Below, one piece after another: positions 9,298 to 16,933 of a stretch of DNA of 64,000 nt. Origin of the DNA: UBA5793 sp040255465 (GTDB lineage Bacteria; Planctomycetota; Phycisphaerae; Phycisphaerales; UBA5793); the NCBI GenBank assembly GCA_040255465.1, contig JBDZVA010000002.1, forward strand, positions 496,001 through 560,000, read 5' to 3'. A program made the translations under genes and the position numbers. The number at the start of each line of letters is the position of its first letter. The first letter of the stretch is position 1. The notes below the pieces were generated by a model that saw only the letters and a program-made list of their open reading frames with translations, ran no database searches and was not told where the DNA came from.

Positions 9298-9420
9298 CGT
9301 CGCGAGCGAACCGCGCGCATCATTATTGCCCGCACCGTCACCTCAACGGATGGCCGAGCGGCCTACCGGCGCGTCGAAAAAGTGGAGCGACACGCGGCAG
9401 CGCGACGGCGGGGGCCGGAC

Positions 9421-10890
9421 TCACGCCTGCTTGAGGCTGCGGGCCTCTTCGGAGAGGTATCCCGGGCCGCGTGTAAAGGCGACTTCCTTGCCCACGGGCA
9501 TCACATCTTCAAACATGCCCTTGCGCGGGGCGGAACGGCGCGACACGATCGCGGCTCCCATCACGAGGATGTAGAAGCCAAAGAACGCGACTCCCAGCGC
9601 GGTCAGAATCCACTGGGTCAGGATCTGAAGCGAACCGACTTCGCCCGTCAGATGAGCGACGTTGGCAGTCAGGCCGGCGTATTCGGCCCGCACGCCGGCC
9701 GCGGGCTGAACCAGCGCAATCCAGCATGCTGTGCCGACGAACATCGCCAGGCTCAGCGGAAGCAGGCCTTTCACGCAGCCGTGCATGACCTGATCGATGC
9801 GAATGCGCGGCACCGTCCAGCGGATCCACATGTGGATGAAGACGACCAGCAGCGCCTTGCCAACGACCCAGCACATGCCGTAGATGTTGAGCACGAGCAG
9901 GCCGAACCACCCGCCGCTCATGCCCATCGCCGCGGCCAGTTCGCTCCAATTGGAGATGCCCAGTAGGTGTCCCGTAAAGTACATCTTTCCAACGACGACC
10001 GGGTCGTAGTGCAGGGCCATGTAGACGGGGTCGAGAGAGCCCAGCGGGCTGTTCCAGGCGCCCAGGAAAAGCACCGCCTGGATGCAGCCCACGACGAACA
10101 TTCCCGCGTACTCCGCAAAGAAGAAAAACGAGAATCGCAGACCCGAGTACTCCGTGTGGAACCCGGCAACGAGTTCGGATTCGCCTTCGGGCAGGTCGAA
10201 GGGCGCCCGCTTGGATGAGGCGAGCGACGCAATGAAGTAGATGAAGAACGCGCCGAAGATGAATGGATTCTGGTAAAACAGCCAGGTCTGGATACCGCCG
10301 CCCTGCAGGTAGCCGAGATCGACGAGGTTGAGTGTCCCGGCAACCAGCACGCCGCAGAGGATCGCCACACCAAGCGGAATCTCGTAGCTGACCATCTGGC
10401 ACGCTTCGCGCATGGCCCCGTAGATGGCCCACTTCGAGTTGCTCGCCCAGCCCGAGAGAATCACGCCCATCACTTCCACGCCGAGAATCGCGAGGATGTA
10501 AAGCAGACCGACATTCAATCCGGCTTCAAATACGAACTGTGGTCCAAAGGGAATCGCCAGAAACGCGGCGAGCACGGGAGCGAACGCAAGATACGGTGCG
10601 AGGCGAAAGAGGAATGAATCAGCCCCGGCCGGAACGAGATCTTCCTTGATGAGCAGTTTCAGGCCGTCGGCCAGTGACTGAAGGATGCCGAACGGTCCGA
10701 CGTGCGTGGGACCAAGACGACCCTGGATATGCCCCGCCACTTTGCGCTCCGCCCAGATGCTCAGCATCGCCAGGAGGCTGATCCCGGGGAGAAACACCAC
10801 CGCGGCGACCATGACCTTCACCATGACAAGGCAAAGCCAGAAGGGCACGCCAAGGGCGTCAGCCAGACTTTGAGACAACTCTGCAAGCAT
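9421..10890 (-). CDS. nuoH: NADH-quinone oxidoreductase subunit H
   Basis: NuoH is the membrane subunit of respiratory complex I that helps form the quinone chamber. Motifs include ERKVAGHIQGRLGPTHVGP in the first loop, the SYEIPL segment, the acidic loop RAPFDLPEGESELVAGFHTEYSG and IRWTVPRIRIDQ near the C-terminal third. I choose the ATG at 10890, which gives 489 residues; the open frame upstream is not hydrophobic and lacks family similarity. The protein is longer than the common 325-residue form, through an extra region after the FFFAEYAGMF helix (GAWNSPLGSLDPVYM to SGGWFGLLVL) and an extra C-terminal helix. No other nuo gene is nearby. Confidence 0.95.
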   Translation of the reverse strand: MLAELSQSLADALGVPFWLCLVMVKVMVAAVVFLPGISLLAMLSIWAERKVAGHIQGRLGPTHVGPFGILQSLADGLKLLIKEDLVPAGADSFLFRLAPYLAFAPVLAAFLAIPFGPQFVFEAGLNVGLLYILAILGVEVMGVILSGWASNSKWAIYGAMREACQMVSYEIPLGVAILCGVLVAGTLNLVDLGYLQGGGIQTWLFYQNPFIFGAFFIYFIASLASSKRAPFDLPEGESELVAGFHTEYSGLRFSFFFFAEYAGMFVVGCIQAVLFLGAWNSPLGSLDPVYMALHYDPVVVGKMYFTGHLLGISNWSELAAAMGMSGGWFGLLVLNIYGMCWVVGKALLVVFIHMWIRWTVPRIRIDQVMHGCVKGLLPLSLAMFVGTACWIALVQPAAGVRAEYAGLTANVAHLTGEVGSLQILTQWILTALGVAFFGFYILVMGAAIVSRRSAPRKGMFEDVMPVGKEVAFTRGPGYLSEEARSLKQA

Positions 10891-11199
10891 GCTTGAAATC
10901 CGTTTCGCTGGCCATGGACCGGTAAGGGCCAAGTTTAGCCGAACCGAAGTGGCCGGCAAACTGCCAGAACCTCTCTCGGGGCGCATCCGTATAGGAGTAT
11001 GCGACAGCAGTCGTCGGCACAACATCGCCGTAGTGGCCCAGTCGGAGCAGGCACAGGGCTTCCTTATCGAAGCAGGGTTTCCTCCATGCGGCACGCGGCG
11101 ATGAGCCGTTTTTCTTCCATTCGACCCTCAGACTTCACCTAGGATTGTGGCACAGCCCGACCAAGCTGTGCCCCCCGAGAGCCGCCCGGAGATCCCGCC
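10891..11199. other. Divergent intergenic region between nuoH and the HEAT-like gene
   Basis: About 310 bases without a supportable gene. It must hold the promoters of nuoH (leftward) and the next gene (rightward), but I cannot point to a convincing pair of boxes. A clean hairpin with 8-base arms (GGCACAGC / GCTGTGCC) lies at 11149-11172, about 28 bases before the start of the exported HEAT-like protein. Confidence 0.5.
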
Positions 11200-12192
11200 A
11201 TGCAGCCAGTCAATCGCTTCATCGTTTCCTGCAGTTCGTTGATCGCGCTGGGCACATCCGGTGTCGTCCTGGGCCAGGCCACGATCCAACGCCCGGTGGT
11301 TCAAACGGCTCGAGTCCGGACAACGGTCAGCGCGCCGGCCTCAGTCGTGGCGCCGCCTCTGCCTTCTCAGGAGGCGACTCGAGCGTTTATCATCGCCAAG
11401 CGGGCATATGACAAGGACATCAAGCGCATCCGTGGTCAATACCTGGGTGGCAAGCAGTTTCCGGCAACGAGGCAGCGAGGCCTGGAAGAACTGGCCAAGC
11501 TGACCGACGCTGCTGCGGTGGAGCCGCTGATAGACCTGGCTCGCAAAGAAAAGTCCGATGTTCGCGAGTGGCTCTTCGAGCACTTCGCCGAACGCCTTGA
11601 TCCCGAGGTTGGTCAATCAACCCTCGCCTGGATGGCGATTCATGATCAGGATCCCGAAATGCGCAAGGGTGCTCGTCAACACCTCCGAGGGCCGGCCGGG
11701 AAGACCACGCAGATGGTTGTCGAGCGCGCCATCGATTCCGCCAACATGGATATCGTCAGCGCCGGAGCCGGTGCGGCCGGAGCGCTGCACCTCGTCCAGG
11801 CCATTCCGCATCTCATCGTCGCCCAGCAGCCCGTGCCGTCCATGAGTGGATCGGGCGACCTGGCGTTCATCTCCGTCGGAACGCAGCGCTATCTGGTGAC
11901 AGACCTTCAGCCAGTGGTCGGTGACAATTCGGTGGGATTCGATCCGACGCTGACCGTTGCGACCGAAGGAACGGTCGTTCGGATCATTGATGCCGTTGTA
12001 GAGTTCTACAACCTCGATGCGCACAACGCTCTGGTCAACATCGTCAAAGATGATTTCGGCCAGCCCGTGGACTTCGGGTTCAATGTGCCGCGCTGGAAGC
12101 AATGGTATGAAGAGGAGTATCTGCCCTTCGCCCAGGCGCGTGATGCCAAGCGTGCGGCTCCGCCATCGGGTCGCCTAGAGCCCGCAAAGTAG
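11200..12192 (+). CDS. Exported HEAT-like repeat protein
   Basis: The 330-residue protein starts with a signal peptide (about 1-26, cleavage likely after VLGQA). Residues 65-205 are helical and repeat-like: blocks such as ATRQRGLEELAKLTDAAAVEPLIDLARKE and the following helical pairs look like HEAT/PBS repeats. The C-terminal part, with LVTDLQPVVGDNSVGFDP and WKQWYEEEYLPF, is more beta-like. It is probably a periplasmic binding protein. I do not recognise a specific family. It is not clearly in an operon; the next gene follows after 126 bases. Confidence 0.8.
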   Translation: MQPVNRFIVSCSSLIALGTSGVVLGQATIQRPVVQTARVRTTVSAPASVVAPPLPSQEATRAFIIAKRAYDKDIKRIRGQYLGGKQFPATRQRGLEELAKLTDAAAVEPLIDLARKEKSDVREWLFEHFAERLDPEVGQSTLAWMAIHDQDPEMRKGARQHLRGPAGKTTQMVVERAIDSANMDIVSAGAGAAGALHLVQAIPHLIVAQQPVPSMSGSGDLAFISVGTQRYLVTDLQPVVGDNSVGFDPTLTVATEGTVVRIIDAVVEFYNLDAHNALVNIVKDDFGQPVDFGFNVPRWKQWYEEEYLPFAQARDAKRAAPPSGRLEPAK

Positions 12193-12318
12193 TCCGAGAA
12201 GTTGCCCACACCAGCCATCTCGCCGACGACGAGGGGCAGAACCGGGCCAACGCCGCATGGAGCCTCAGCGTTCACCTGATTATCCTCTGTCAGGTTACGA
12301 TCGCATTGGAGGCCCAGG

Positions 12319-13485
12319 ATGAGCACCACCAGCAAGCCGAATCTTTCACACCTCGACCCTGAGAAGCACACTCCCAAGGAGCATGGCTGGCTCGAACTCG
12401 TCGACGTCGACCACGTCGAGTTCTACGTCGGCAACGCTCGACAGGCTGCGTACTACTACGCCGCCGCGTTCGGCTTCAACATCACCGCGTACAAAGGGCA
12501 GGAGACCGGCAGTCGCGATGCGGCCAGCTACCTGCTGGAGCAGGGCAACATCCGATTCGTGCTCACGACGGGACTGACCAAGGACCATCCCGCTCAGCGG
12601 CACGTTAGCCTCTTTGGTGACGGCGTCAAGGGCGTCAACTTCACGGTGAAAGACGCCGAGGACGCTTACGAGCAGACCACCCGTCGCGGCGGCCGCAGCG
12701 CACAGGAACCGACTGTGGAGAAAGACGACCACGGTCAGATCACTCGTTCGGCTATCTACACCTACGGCGAGGTGAATCACGCCTTCATTGATCGGTCCCG
12801 GTACAAGGGCAAGTTCCTGCCCGGGTTCATGCCCATCGACCCGCCGGTGAACAAGGTGAATGCGGACGGCGATTGCGGCCTCAAGTTTGTCGATCACCTC
12901 GTCGGCAACGTCGAGTTGGGCAAGATGAACGTCTGGGTGAAGTGGTATGAAGAAGTCATGGGCTTCACCATGTTCAAGCACTTTGACGACAAAGACATTT
13001 CCACCGAGTACTCCTCGCTGATGAGCAAGGTCATGAGCAGCGGTCGCGGCCTCATCAAGATGCCCATCAACGAACCCGCTCCGGGGCGCGGCAAGAGCCA
13101 GGTGCAGGAATACCTCGACTGGCACAACAACACGCCCGGCGTGCAGCACCTCGCGCTGCGATCTCGCGATGAACTCAACTCCGTCCGACTGCTCCGCGAG
13201 CGCGGCGTCGAATTCCTCAAACTCCCCGACACCTATTACGACATCGTCTGGGACCGCGTGGGCGAGATCGAGGAAGATCGCCAGAAGATCAAGGAACTGG
13301 GGATCCTCGTTGATCGCGATGACGAGGGGTACCTGCTCCAGATCTTCAGTCGGCCCGTCCAGGATCGTCCGACGCTCTTTTTCGAGATCATCACGCGCCG
13401 TGGTTCGCAAAGCTTCGGCAAGGGCAACTTCAAGGCCCTCTTTGAAGCGCTTGAACTCGAACAGAGCCGTCGCGGCAACCTGTAG
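12319..13485 (+). CDS. hpd: 4-hydroxyphenylpyruvate dioxygenase
   Basis: This non-haem iron enzyme turns 4-hydroxyphenylpyruvate into homogentisate in tyrosine breakdown. The 388-residue length fits, and two vicinal-oxygen-chelate halves are visible. The iron ligands of the C-terminal half are in place: H193 in FVDHLVGNV, H277 in GVQHLAL and E356 in LFFEIITRRG, followed by the GFGKGNFKALFEA-like tail (here SFGKGNFKALFEA). A Shine-Dalgarno-like GGAGG lies upstream. No homogentisate dioxygenase or other tyrosine catabolic gene is in the window. Its stop is only 2 bases from the stop of the convergent pseudopilin gene. Confidence 0.97.
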   Translation: MSTTSKPNLSHLDPEKHTPKEHGWLELVDVDHVEFYVGNARQAAYYYAAAFGFNITAYKGQETGSRDAASYLLEQGNIRFVLTTGLTKDHPAQRHVSLFGDGVKGVNFTVKDAEDAYEQTTRRGGRSAQEPTVEKDDHGQITRSAIYTYGEVNHAFIDRSRYKGKFLPGFMPIDPPVNKVNADGDCGLKFVDHLVGNVELGKMNVWVKWYEEVMGFTMFKHFDDKDISTEYSSLMSKVMSSGRGLIKMPINEPAPGRGKSQVQEYLDWHNNTPGVQHLALRSRDELNSVRLLRERGVEFLKLPDTYYDIVWDRVGEIEEDRQKIKELGILVDRDDEGYLLQIFSRPVQDRPTLFFEIITRRGSQSFGKGNFKALFEALELEQSRRGNL

Positions 13486-13487
13486 CG

Positions 13488-14288
13488 CTAGCGGAGATCG
13501 AAGAGTCGATTGTCCGCAGTTGCGCCAAACCATCCGATGTGCAAATCGCGCATCTGCGATTCGGTGACGCCGTAGATGTTGCCCTTCGTAAACGAGAGTT
13601 CGCGACGGGCCACGTGGCCGTCCGCCCAACCGACGTTGGCCGCGCCGGCATGGCGGAAGTGAATGGACGGATCCAGAGGATACGGCGAGTCGCGCTGCAG
13701 TGGAGGCTCGGCAAAGCTGTACTCGATCAATCGCAGAGTCGGGACCGGCATGGCCAGAGCCGTGTCGGCGAACAGAACCGTTTCATCGGGGCGCGCAATG
13801 GCGGAGCATCGCACGCCGACTTGATCGCCGTCATCGCCCACGCCGATGTACGCATTGTTGTACCCGTAGCCGCCGCAGCCCGCCTCAAAATCCATCTGTT
13901 CGTTGCGCGGCCCGGGCACGAAAGAAGGACACTGACGCACGGCGCCCTGAGGTCCCAAATGGGGTGACAGTGGCCCGTTCCGAGGCTCGAACGCATCGCG
14001 CGAATGGGGTCGCGTCCCGAACCAGCGATCGAGATTGCGCTCGAACCGGGCGGCGCCCGGCACTAACCGCCCCGCGTTTTCGTTTGAGTACGCCAGATTT
14101 GCGAGGACGAGCTGGCGGAGATTCGAAGCGCACGCTGCGCTGCGCGAAGCGTCTCGCGCTCCGCGCAGCGCCGGCACGAGTAGACCGACAAGCAGTGCGA
14201 CCACTCCCATCACGACGAGCAGTTCGATGAGTGTGAACCCCTGGTCGCTCCCGACTGATCGAGTTGGTCTTCGGCTCATGGAGTTCAC
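13488..14288 (-). CDS. H-X9-DG pseudopilin, last gene of the riboswitch-led operon
   Basis: A 266-residue type II/IV pilin-like protein. The leader ends in G with the processing motif G|FTLIELLVVMGVVALLVGLLVPAL at about 17-40, which is cut and methylated by prepilin peptidase. Near the C-terminus the motif H-AGAANVGWA-DG (about 215-226) is the H-X9-DG signature seen in the very large family of planctomycete pseudopilins (DUF1559-type). Its ATG forms an ATGA overlap with the stop of the preceding secreted protein gene, so it should be translated with it. This places a pseudopilin under the cobalamin riboswitch upstream. Its role is unknown. Confidence 0.9.
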   Translation of the reverse strand: MNSMSRRPTRSVGSDQGFTLIELLVVMGVVALLVGLLVPALRGARDASRSAACASNLRQLVLANLAYSNENAGRLVPGAARFERNLDRWFGTRPHSRDAFEPRNGPLSPHLGPQGAVRQCPSFVPGPRNEQMDFEAGCGGYGYNNAYIGVGDDGDQVGVRCSAIARPDETVLFADTALAMPVPTLRLIEYSFAEPPLQRDSPYPLDPSIHFRHAGAANVGWADGHVARRELSFTKGNIYGVTESQMRDLHIGWFGATADNRLFDLR

Positions 14289-15187
14289 CTCACCGCGGCC
14301 ACGCCGCCGATTTCCGCCGACACCTCGCCGAATGGCCCGTTCTGGGCATCGACCGCAGTCGTAATGCGAACAAAGTCGATGCCGCGCAGATGTGCCGACT
14401 GACCCGTCAGCGGATCAACCGCCCAGGCAATGTCGAACCCATCCCCGCCACCGCTGCCCGGCGTGATGCCTTCGATGCGAGGATCATCAGGCACGGTGTA
14501 GAAGTCCTCCGGTCCCAGGTTCGGATCATCGATGATGTTGTCCGCGTTGAGGTCGCCGAGCAGCAGCGTGGGGTTCATGTCCGCGTATCCCCAGAAGGCT
14601 TCGCTGCCGTCCGTGTTCGTGTTGAAGATCGGCGGATGGCCGAACGGCTCGTCGGGCAGAATGAAGTAGCCGTCGCGCCGCTGACGCTTCGGGTCGGTCA
14701 GGTGCGAACCGGGAATCACGAACCAGGGGTCATCGGCAAGCCCGTTGTGATTGGCGTCGTAACTGACCTCGACCACCGCCGCCTCTGCCCATCGGATCGA
14801 TGGGAGCCCGATGAGCCAGGACGCATTGCCAAAGACGATGAAATCCAGTCCCATGGGGTGGTCGGCGTCGTCCCAGATGGTCTGATCAAAGCCAAGAGTA
14901 ATGGACCCCCCGAACCCGCCGAGCGTGACGAGCTTGAAGTTGTCGGGTGCGATCGTGCCGCCCCCGATCGGCGCGCCAAGCGCCCTTTGCGAATCGTTGT
15001 ACAGCGGGTCGTTTGTAAACTGGCCGGGCGCGGGAGAGTAGTCGATGACGCGCGTCGCGAAGGGCGAGTGCCTTCCGGCGCCGGGTGCGATGGCACGCCA
15101 CGGTGGATTGGCGGCAGCGGCCGGAGTCATTGTCGCACTGAGCATCAGTGTTGCGGCCGCGAAGACGGTAGAGTTACGTCGCATCAT
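14285..15187 (-). CDS. Secreted surface protein of a cobalamin-linked type
   Basis: The 300-residue protein has a signal peptide (MMRRNSTVFAAATLMLSATMTPAAAA). The mature part contains YSPAPGQF near 49-56, GGFGGSITLGFDQTI near 89-103, DFIVFGNASW near 113-122 and a segment DANHNGLADDPWFVIPGS near 143-160. From memory, the same order of motifs (APGQ, GG-I-GFDH-I, DF-VFGNA, D-NGNGLPDDPWYEL-GS) occurs in Bacteroidetes cell-surface proteins encoded beside B12 uptake genes; I could not search to confirm this. The gene overlaps the end of the upstream PEP-CTERM gene by 14 bases, with a GGGAG ribosome site inside it, and overlaps the pseudopilin start downstream. It may bind or present a ligand at the surface. 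Confidence 0.85.
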   Translation of the reverse strand: MMRRNSTVFAAATLMLSATMTPAAAANPPWRAIAPGAGRHSPFATRVIDYSPAPGQFTNDPLYNDSQRALGAPIGGGTIAPDNFKLVTLGGFGGSITLGFDQTIWDDADHPMGLDFIVFGNASWLIGLPSIRWAEAAVVEVSYDANHNGLADDPWFVIPGSHLTDPKRQRRDGYFILPDEPFGHPPIFNTNTDGSEAFWGYADMNPTLLLGDLNADNIIDDPNLGPEDFYTVPDDPRIEGITPGSGGGDGFDIAWAVDPLTGQSAHLRGIDFVRITTAVDAQNGPFGEVSAEIGGVAAVR

Positions 15188-16259
15188 GGCGGCTCCCGTC
15201 CCGACGCCGCCGCCGAACCAGGAAACCAGTCCCCATCGTCAGCACCAACAGCGTGCCCGGTGCGGGAATCGGAGCATAGCGATAGAGCGTGAATGAGGAA
15301 CCGGAGGCGATCAACCACTCTCCCGTAACTTCATTGAACATCGCGCCATAGAAGCTGAACGGCTCAGCTTCCGGATCATCCGTAAACAGATCGGGCCAGT
15401 CGAGGGCGCCCAGTCCGTCAAATGCTCGGCGGACCGCCGACCCGTCCGCGAGGGCAAAGTAGTCGATGGCTCCTCGGTCGAAATCGCCGCCGCCGATGAA
15501 TAGCTGGCCCGCTGAGTCGAACGAGAGGCCCGAGGCGGAAAGCACGCGACCAATGTACTGGCCTGAAGTGGCGAAGTCGATCACCCCCTGTTGCCCGCTG
15601 AGCACTTCCGCGAGGTCCGCGGCACGAAATGCGCGGATGTCTCCAATATCCGATCCACCCGGGATGAAGTCGTAGCCGTTGCCGGTAAAGAGATTGCCCT
15701 GCCCATCGAAGGCGAGCCCGCCCGAAGCGCCGTCGAGGTTGAGCACGAGTGTTGACGATCCATCGACGAGATCGAGGATGCGCACTTCGCCGAGGAACGT
15801 GCCCGGGTTGGCGGCGGTGATGGCCAGGCGATTGTTGTCGTACCACGCCGCGGCGTAGTTCTCGTGTTCAAACGCGCGATGCGAGATCGGCCCGCCGTTG
15901 AGATCGGAAAGCGCAGCCTCGAATACGTGCGCGCCGCCGAAGTTGCCATCACCGACGACGAATCGCGTCCCATCCGGGCTCACCGATAGAAACGATGCGC
16001 CATACTCGCTGATGAGCCCGGGATCGAAAAAGCCCATCGTGGTGAACTGCCCCGAGGTCGGAGCCGTCTCGATGAGCACTGAATCGCCGTCAATGCCAAT
16101 CAGCCGGCCATCTACTAGTACGTCAAACGCTCCGCCCGGCCCTTGCTGGTTGCCGACGTAGCGCAGCGGTGGGGCGGCCGAGATTGCCGCAGTGTTGATC
16201 GAGCACATGATGAGCGCCGCAAACCGCGGCGCCCATCCCGCAAAGGGAAACGCAGGCAT
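15174..16259 (-). CDS. PEP-CTERM-like beta-propeller surface protein, first gene of the riboswitch-led operon
   Basis: The 361-residue protein has an N-terminal signal peptide (about 1-28, ending AAISAAPP). The mature part consists of repeated beta blocks such as FLSVSPDGTRFVVGDG, GGLAFDGQGNLFTGNGYD and GLSFDSAGQLFIGGGDFD, typical of a six- or seven-bladed propeller (YncE/SMP-30 style). The C-terminus has a sorting signal like PEP-CTERM: IPAPGT, a hydrophobic stretch, then RRRRR, followed by eight extra residues that arise because the end overlaps the next gene. This suggests exosortase-dependent anchoring. The start ATG at 16259 has AGGAG 9 bases upstream. It lies about 190 bases below a cobalamin riboswitch. 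BtuG of Bacteroides is also a propeller that captures B12, but sequence homology is not established here. Confidence 0.85.
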   Translation of the reverse strand: MPAFPFAGWAPRFAALIMCSINTAAISAAPPLRYVGNQQGPGGAFDVLVDGRLIGIDGDSVLIETAPTSGQFTTMGFFDPGLISEYGASFLSVSPDGTRFVVGDGNFGGAHVFEAALSDLNGGPISHRAFEHENYAAAWYDNNRLAITAANPGTFLGEVRILDLVDGSSTLVLNLDGASGGLAFDGQGNLFTGNGYDFIPGGSDIGDIRAFRAADLAEVLSGQQGVIDFATSGQYIGRVLSASGLSFDSAGQLFIGGGDFDRGAIDYFALADGSAVRRAFDGLGALDWPDLFTDDPEAEPFSFYGAMFNEVTGEWLIASGSSFTLYRYAPIPAPGTLLVLTMGTGFLVRRRRRDGSRHDAT

Positions 16260-16278
16260 CTTTGAAACTCCTGTCTGT

Positions 16279-16299
16279 CACCTCTGATCGCGAGAGGTG
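16279..16299 (-). other. Hairpin just ahead of the PEP-CTERM gene ribosome site
   Basis: Seven-base arms CACCTCT and AGAGGTG with a 7-base loop end about ten bases before the AGGAG ribosome site of the first operon gene. It could be part of the riboswitch expression platform acting on translation, though the distance to the aptamer (about 155 bases) makes this uncertain. Confidence 0.4.
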
Positions 16300-16452
16300 G
16301 TTCCTGGACACAACCGGCGACACGGCCGTTCTCGCCGAGTCGGGGTCGAGCCTCTGTCAGGAACAAACAGAAGTCGAGAGCCGCGACGTCCCGGAGCGCG
16401 AGGACGACCAAGGAGAGGTTCCGCGATCGCGACCCGTTGCGATCGTGGCCTC

Positions 16453-16695
16453 GTGCCAGTGGCAGGTCTTCCGGCTCAGAGTCTGGTCTCGCCCGACCGC
16501 CTTCCCATCCTTTTTCTCATCCGGAGAGGGATGAGGGACAGTGGCGTTGTGGTCGGCCGATGCCCCAGGGAAAGAACCCCAGGGCGACCCATTACGGCGG
16601 CGCGTCCGCGGTGGATTTGCACCACGCTTCCCATTTCAGCCTCTGTCATTCGCGTGGCTCAGCCACCGCGAACGGCTCGGGCACCATTGACTCGC
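16453..16695 (-). promoter_or_regulatory. Cobalamin riboswitch
   Basis: Read on the minus strand, the order of elements matches the adenosylcobalamin aptamer. It runs: GTGCC at the 5' side pairing with GGCAC at 16453-16457 (P1); the core at 16588-16632 with GGGAA, GGTGCAAATCC and ACCGCGGACGCGCCGCCGTAA; CCACTGTC near 16540; GGATGGGAAGGCGG near 16498-16510; and the closing B12-box-like GCCGGAAGACCTGCC at 16461-16475. Length (about 240 bases) is normal. It precedes the PEP-CTERM gene and starts at the transcription start predicted from a TTGACC-17-TAGAGT promoter. Cobalamin riboswitches normally reduce expression when B12 is bound. Confidence 0.95.
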
Positions 16696-16696
16696 C

Positions 16697-16725
16697 ACTC
16701 TACCGGCAGTCTGCCTCCCGGTCAA
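16697..16725 (-). promoter_or_regulatory. Promoter of the riboswitch operon
   Basis: TTGACC (16720-16725) and TAGAGT (16697-16702) are separated by exactly 17 bases on the minus strand, a good match to a housekeeping sigma factor promoter. The predicted start lies near 16690, right at the 5' end of the riboswitch. Confidence 0.75.
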
Positions 16726-16783
16726 CGTCTCTCGCTCGGGTGCTGAGCCGGACAAATCGGAACAGCCCTTTTCGGGCTCCGCA

Positions 16784-16812
16784 TTGACACTGAGGCCTCC
16801 AGTCGATACATT
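16784..16812 (+). promoter_or_regulatory. Promoter of the exported HEAT-repeat gene
   Basis: TTGACA (16784-16789), 17 bases, then TACATT (16807-16812) on the plus strand. It points towards the GTG start at 16934 and diverges from the riboswitch promoter about 60 bases away. The -35 box sits where an upstream start codon of the open frame would otherwise be proposed, which argues against that longer start. Confidence 0.7.
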
Positions 16813-16933
16813 CCGTTCTTACGATGACGCAACTTCCGGCTGTGACCGGGGGTTGCGCCTCATGGGCGACCAGGGGCTTGCGGACCTTCGGTCGTTGCGT
16901 GCTGTTTCCACCCCCCTTTGGCGGAGGTTGCCT

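Noticed and set aside
12346..13629. Open frame opposite the 4-hydroxyphenylpyruvate dioxygenase gene
   Set aside because: No motif, and it would cover a fully conserved enzyme gene on the other strand.
16784..16933. Longer start for the HEAT-repeat protein
   Set aside because: The proposed first codon is the -35 box of a good promoter, and the GTG at 16934 has a strong ribosome site and a clean signal peptide.
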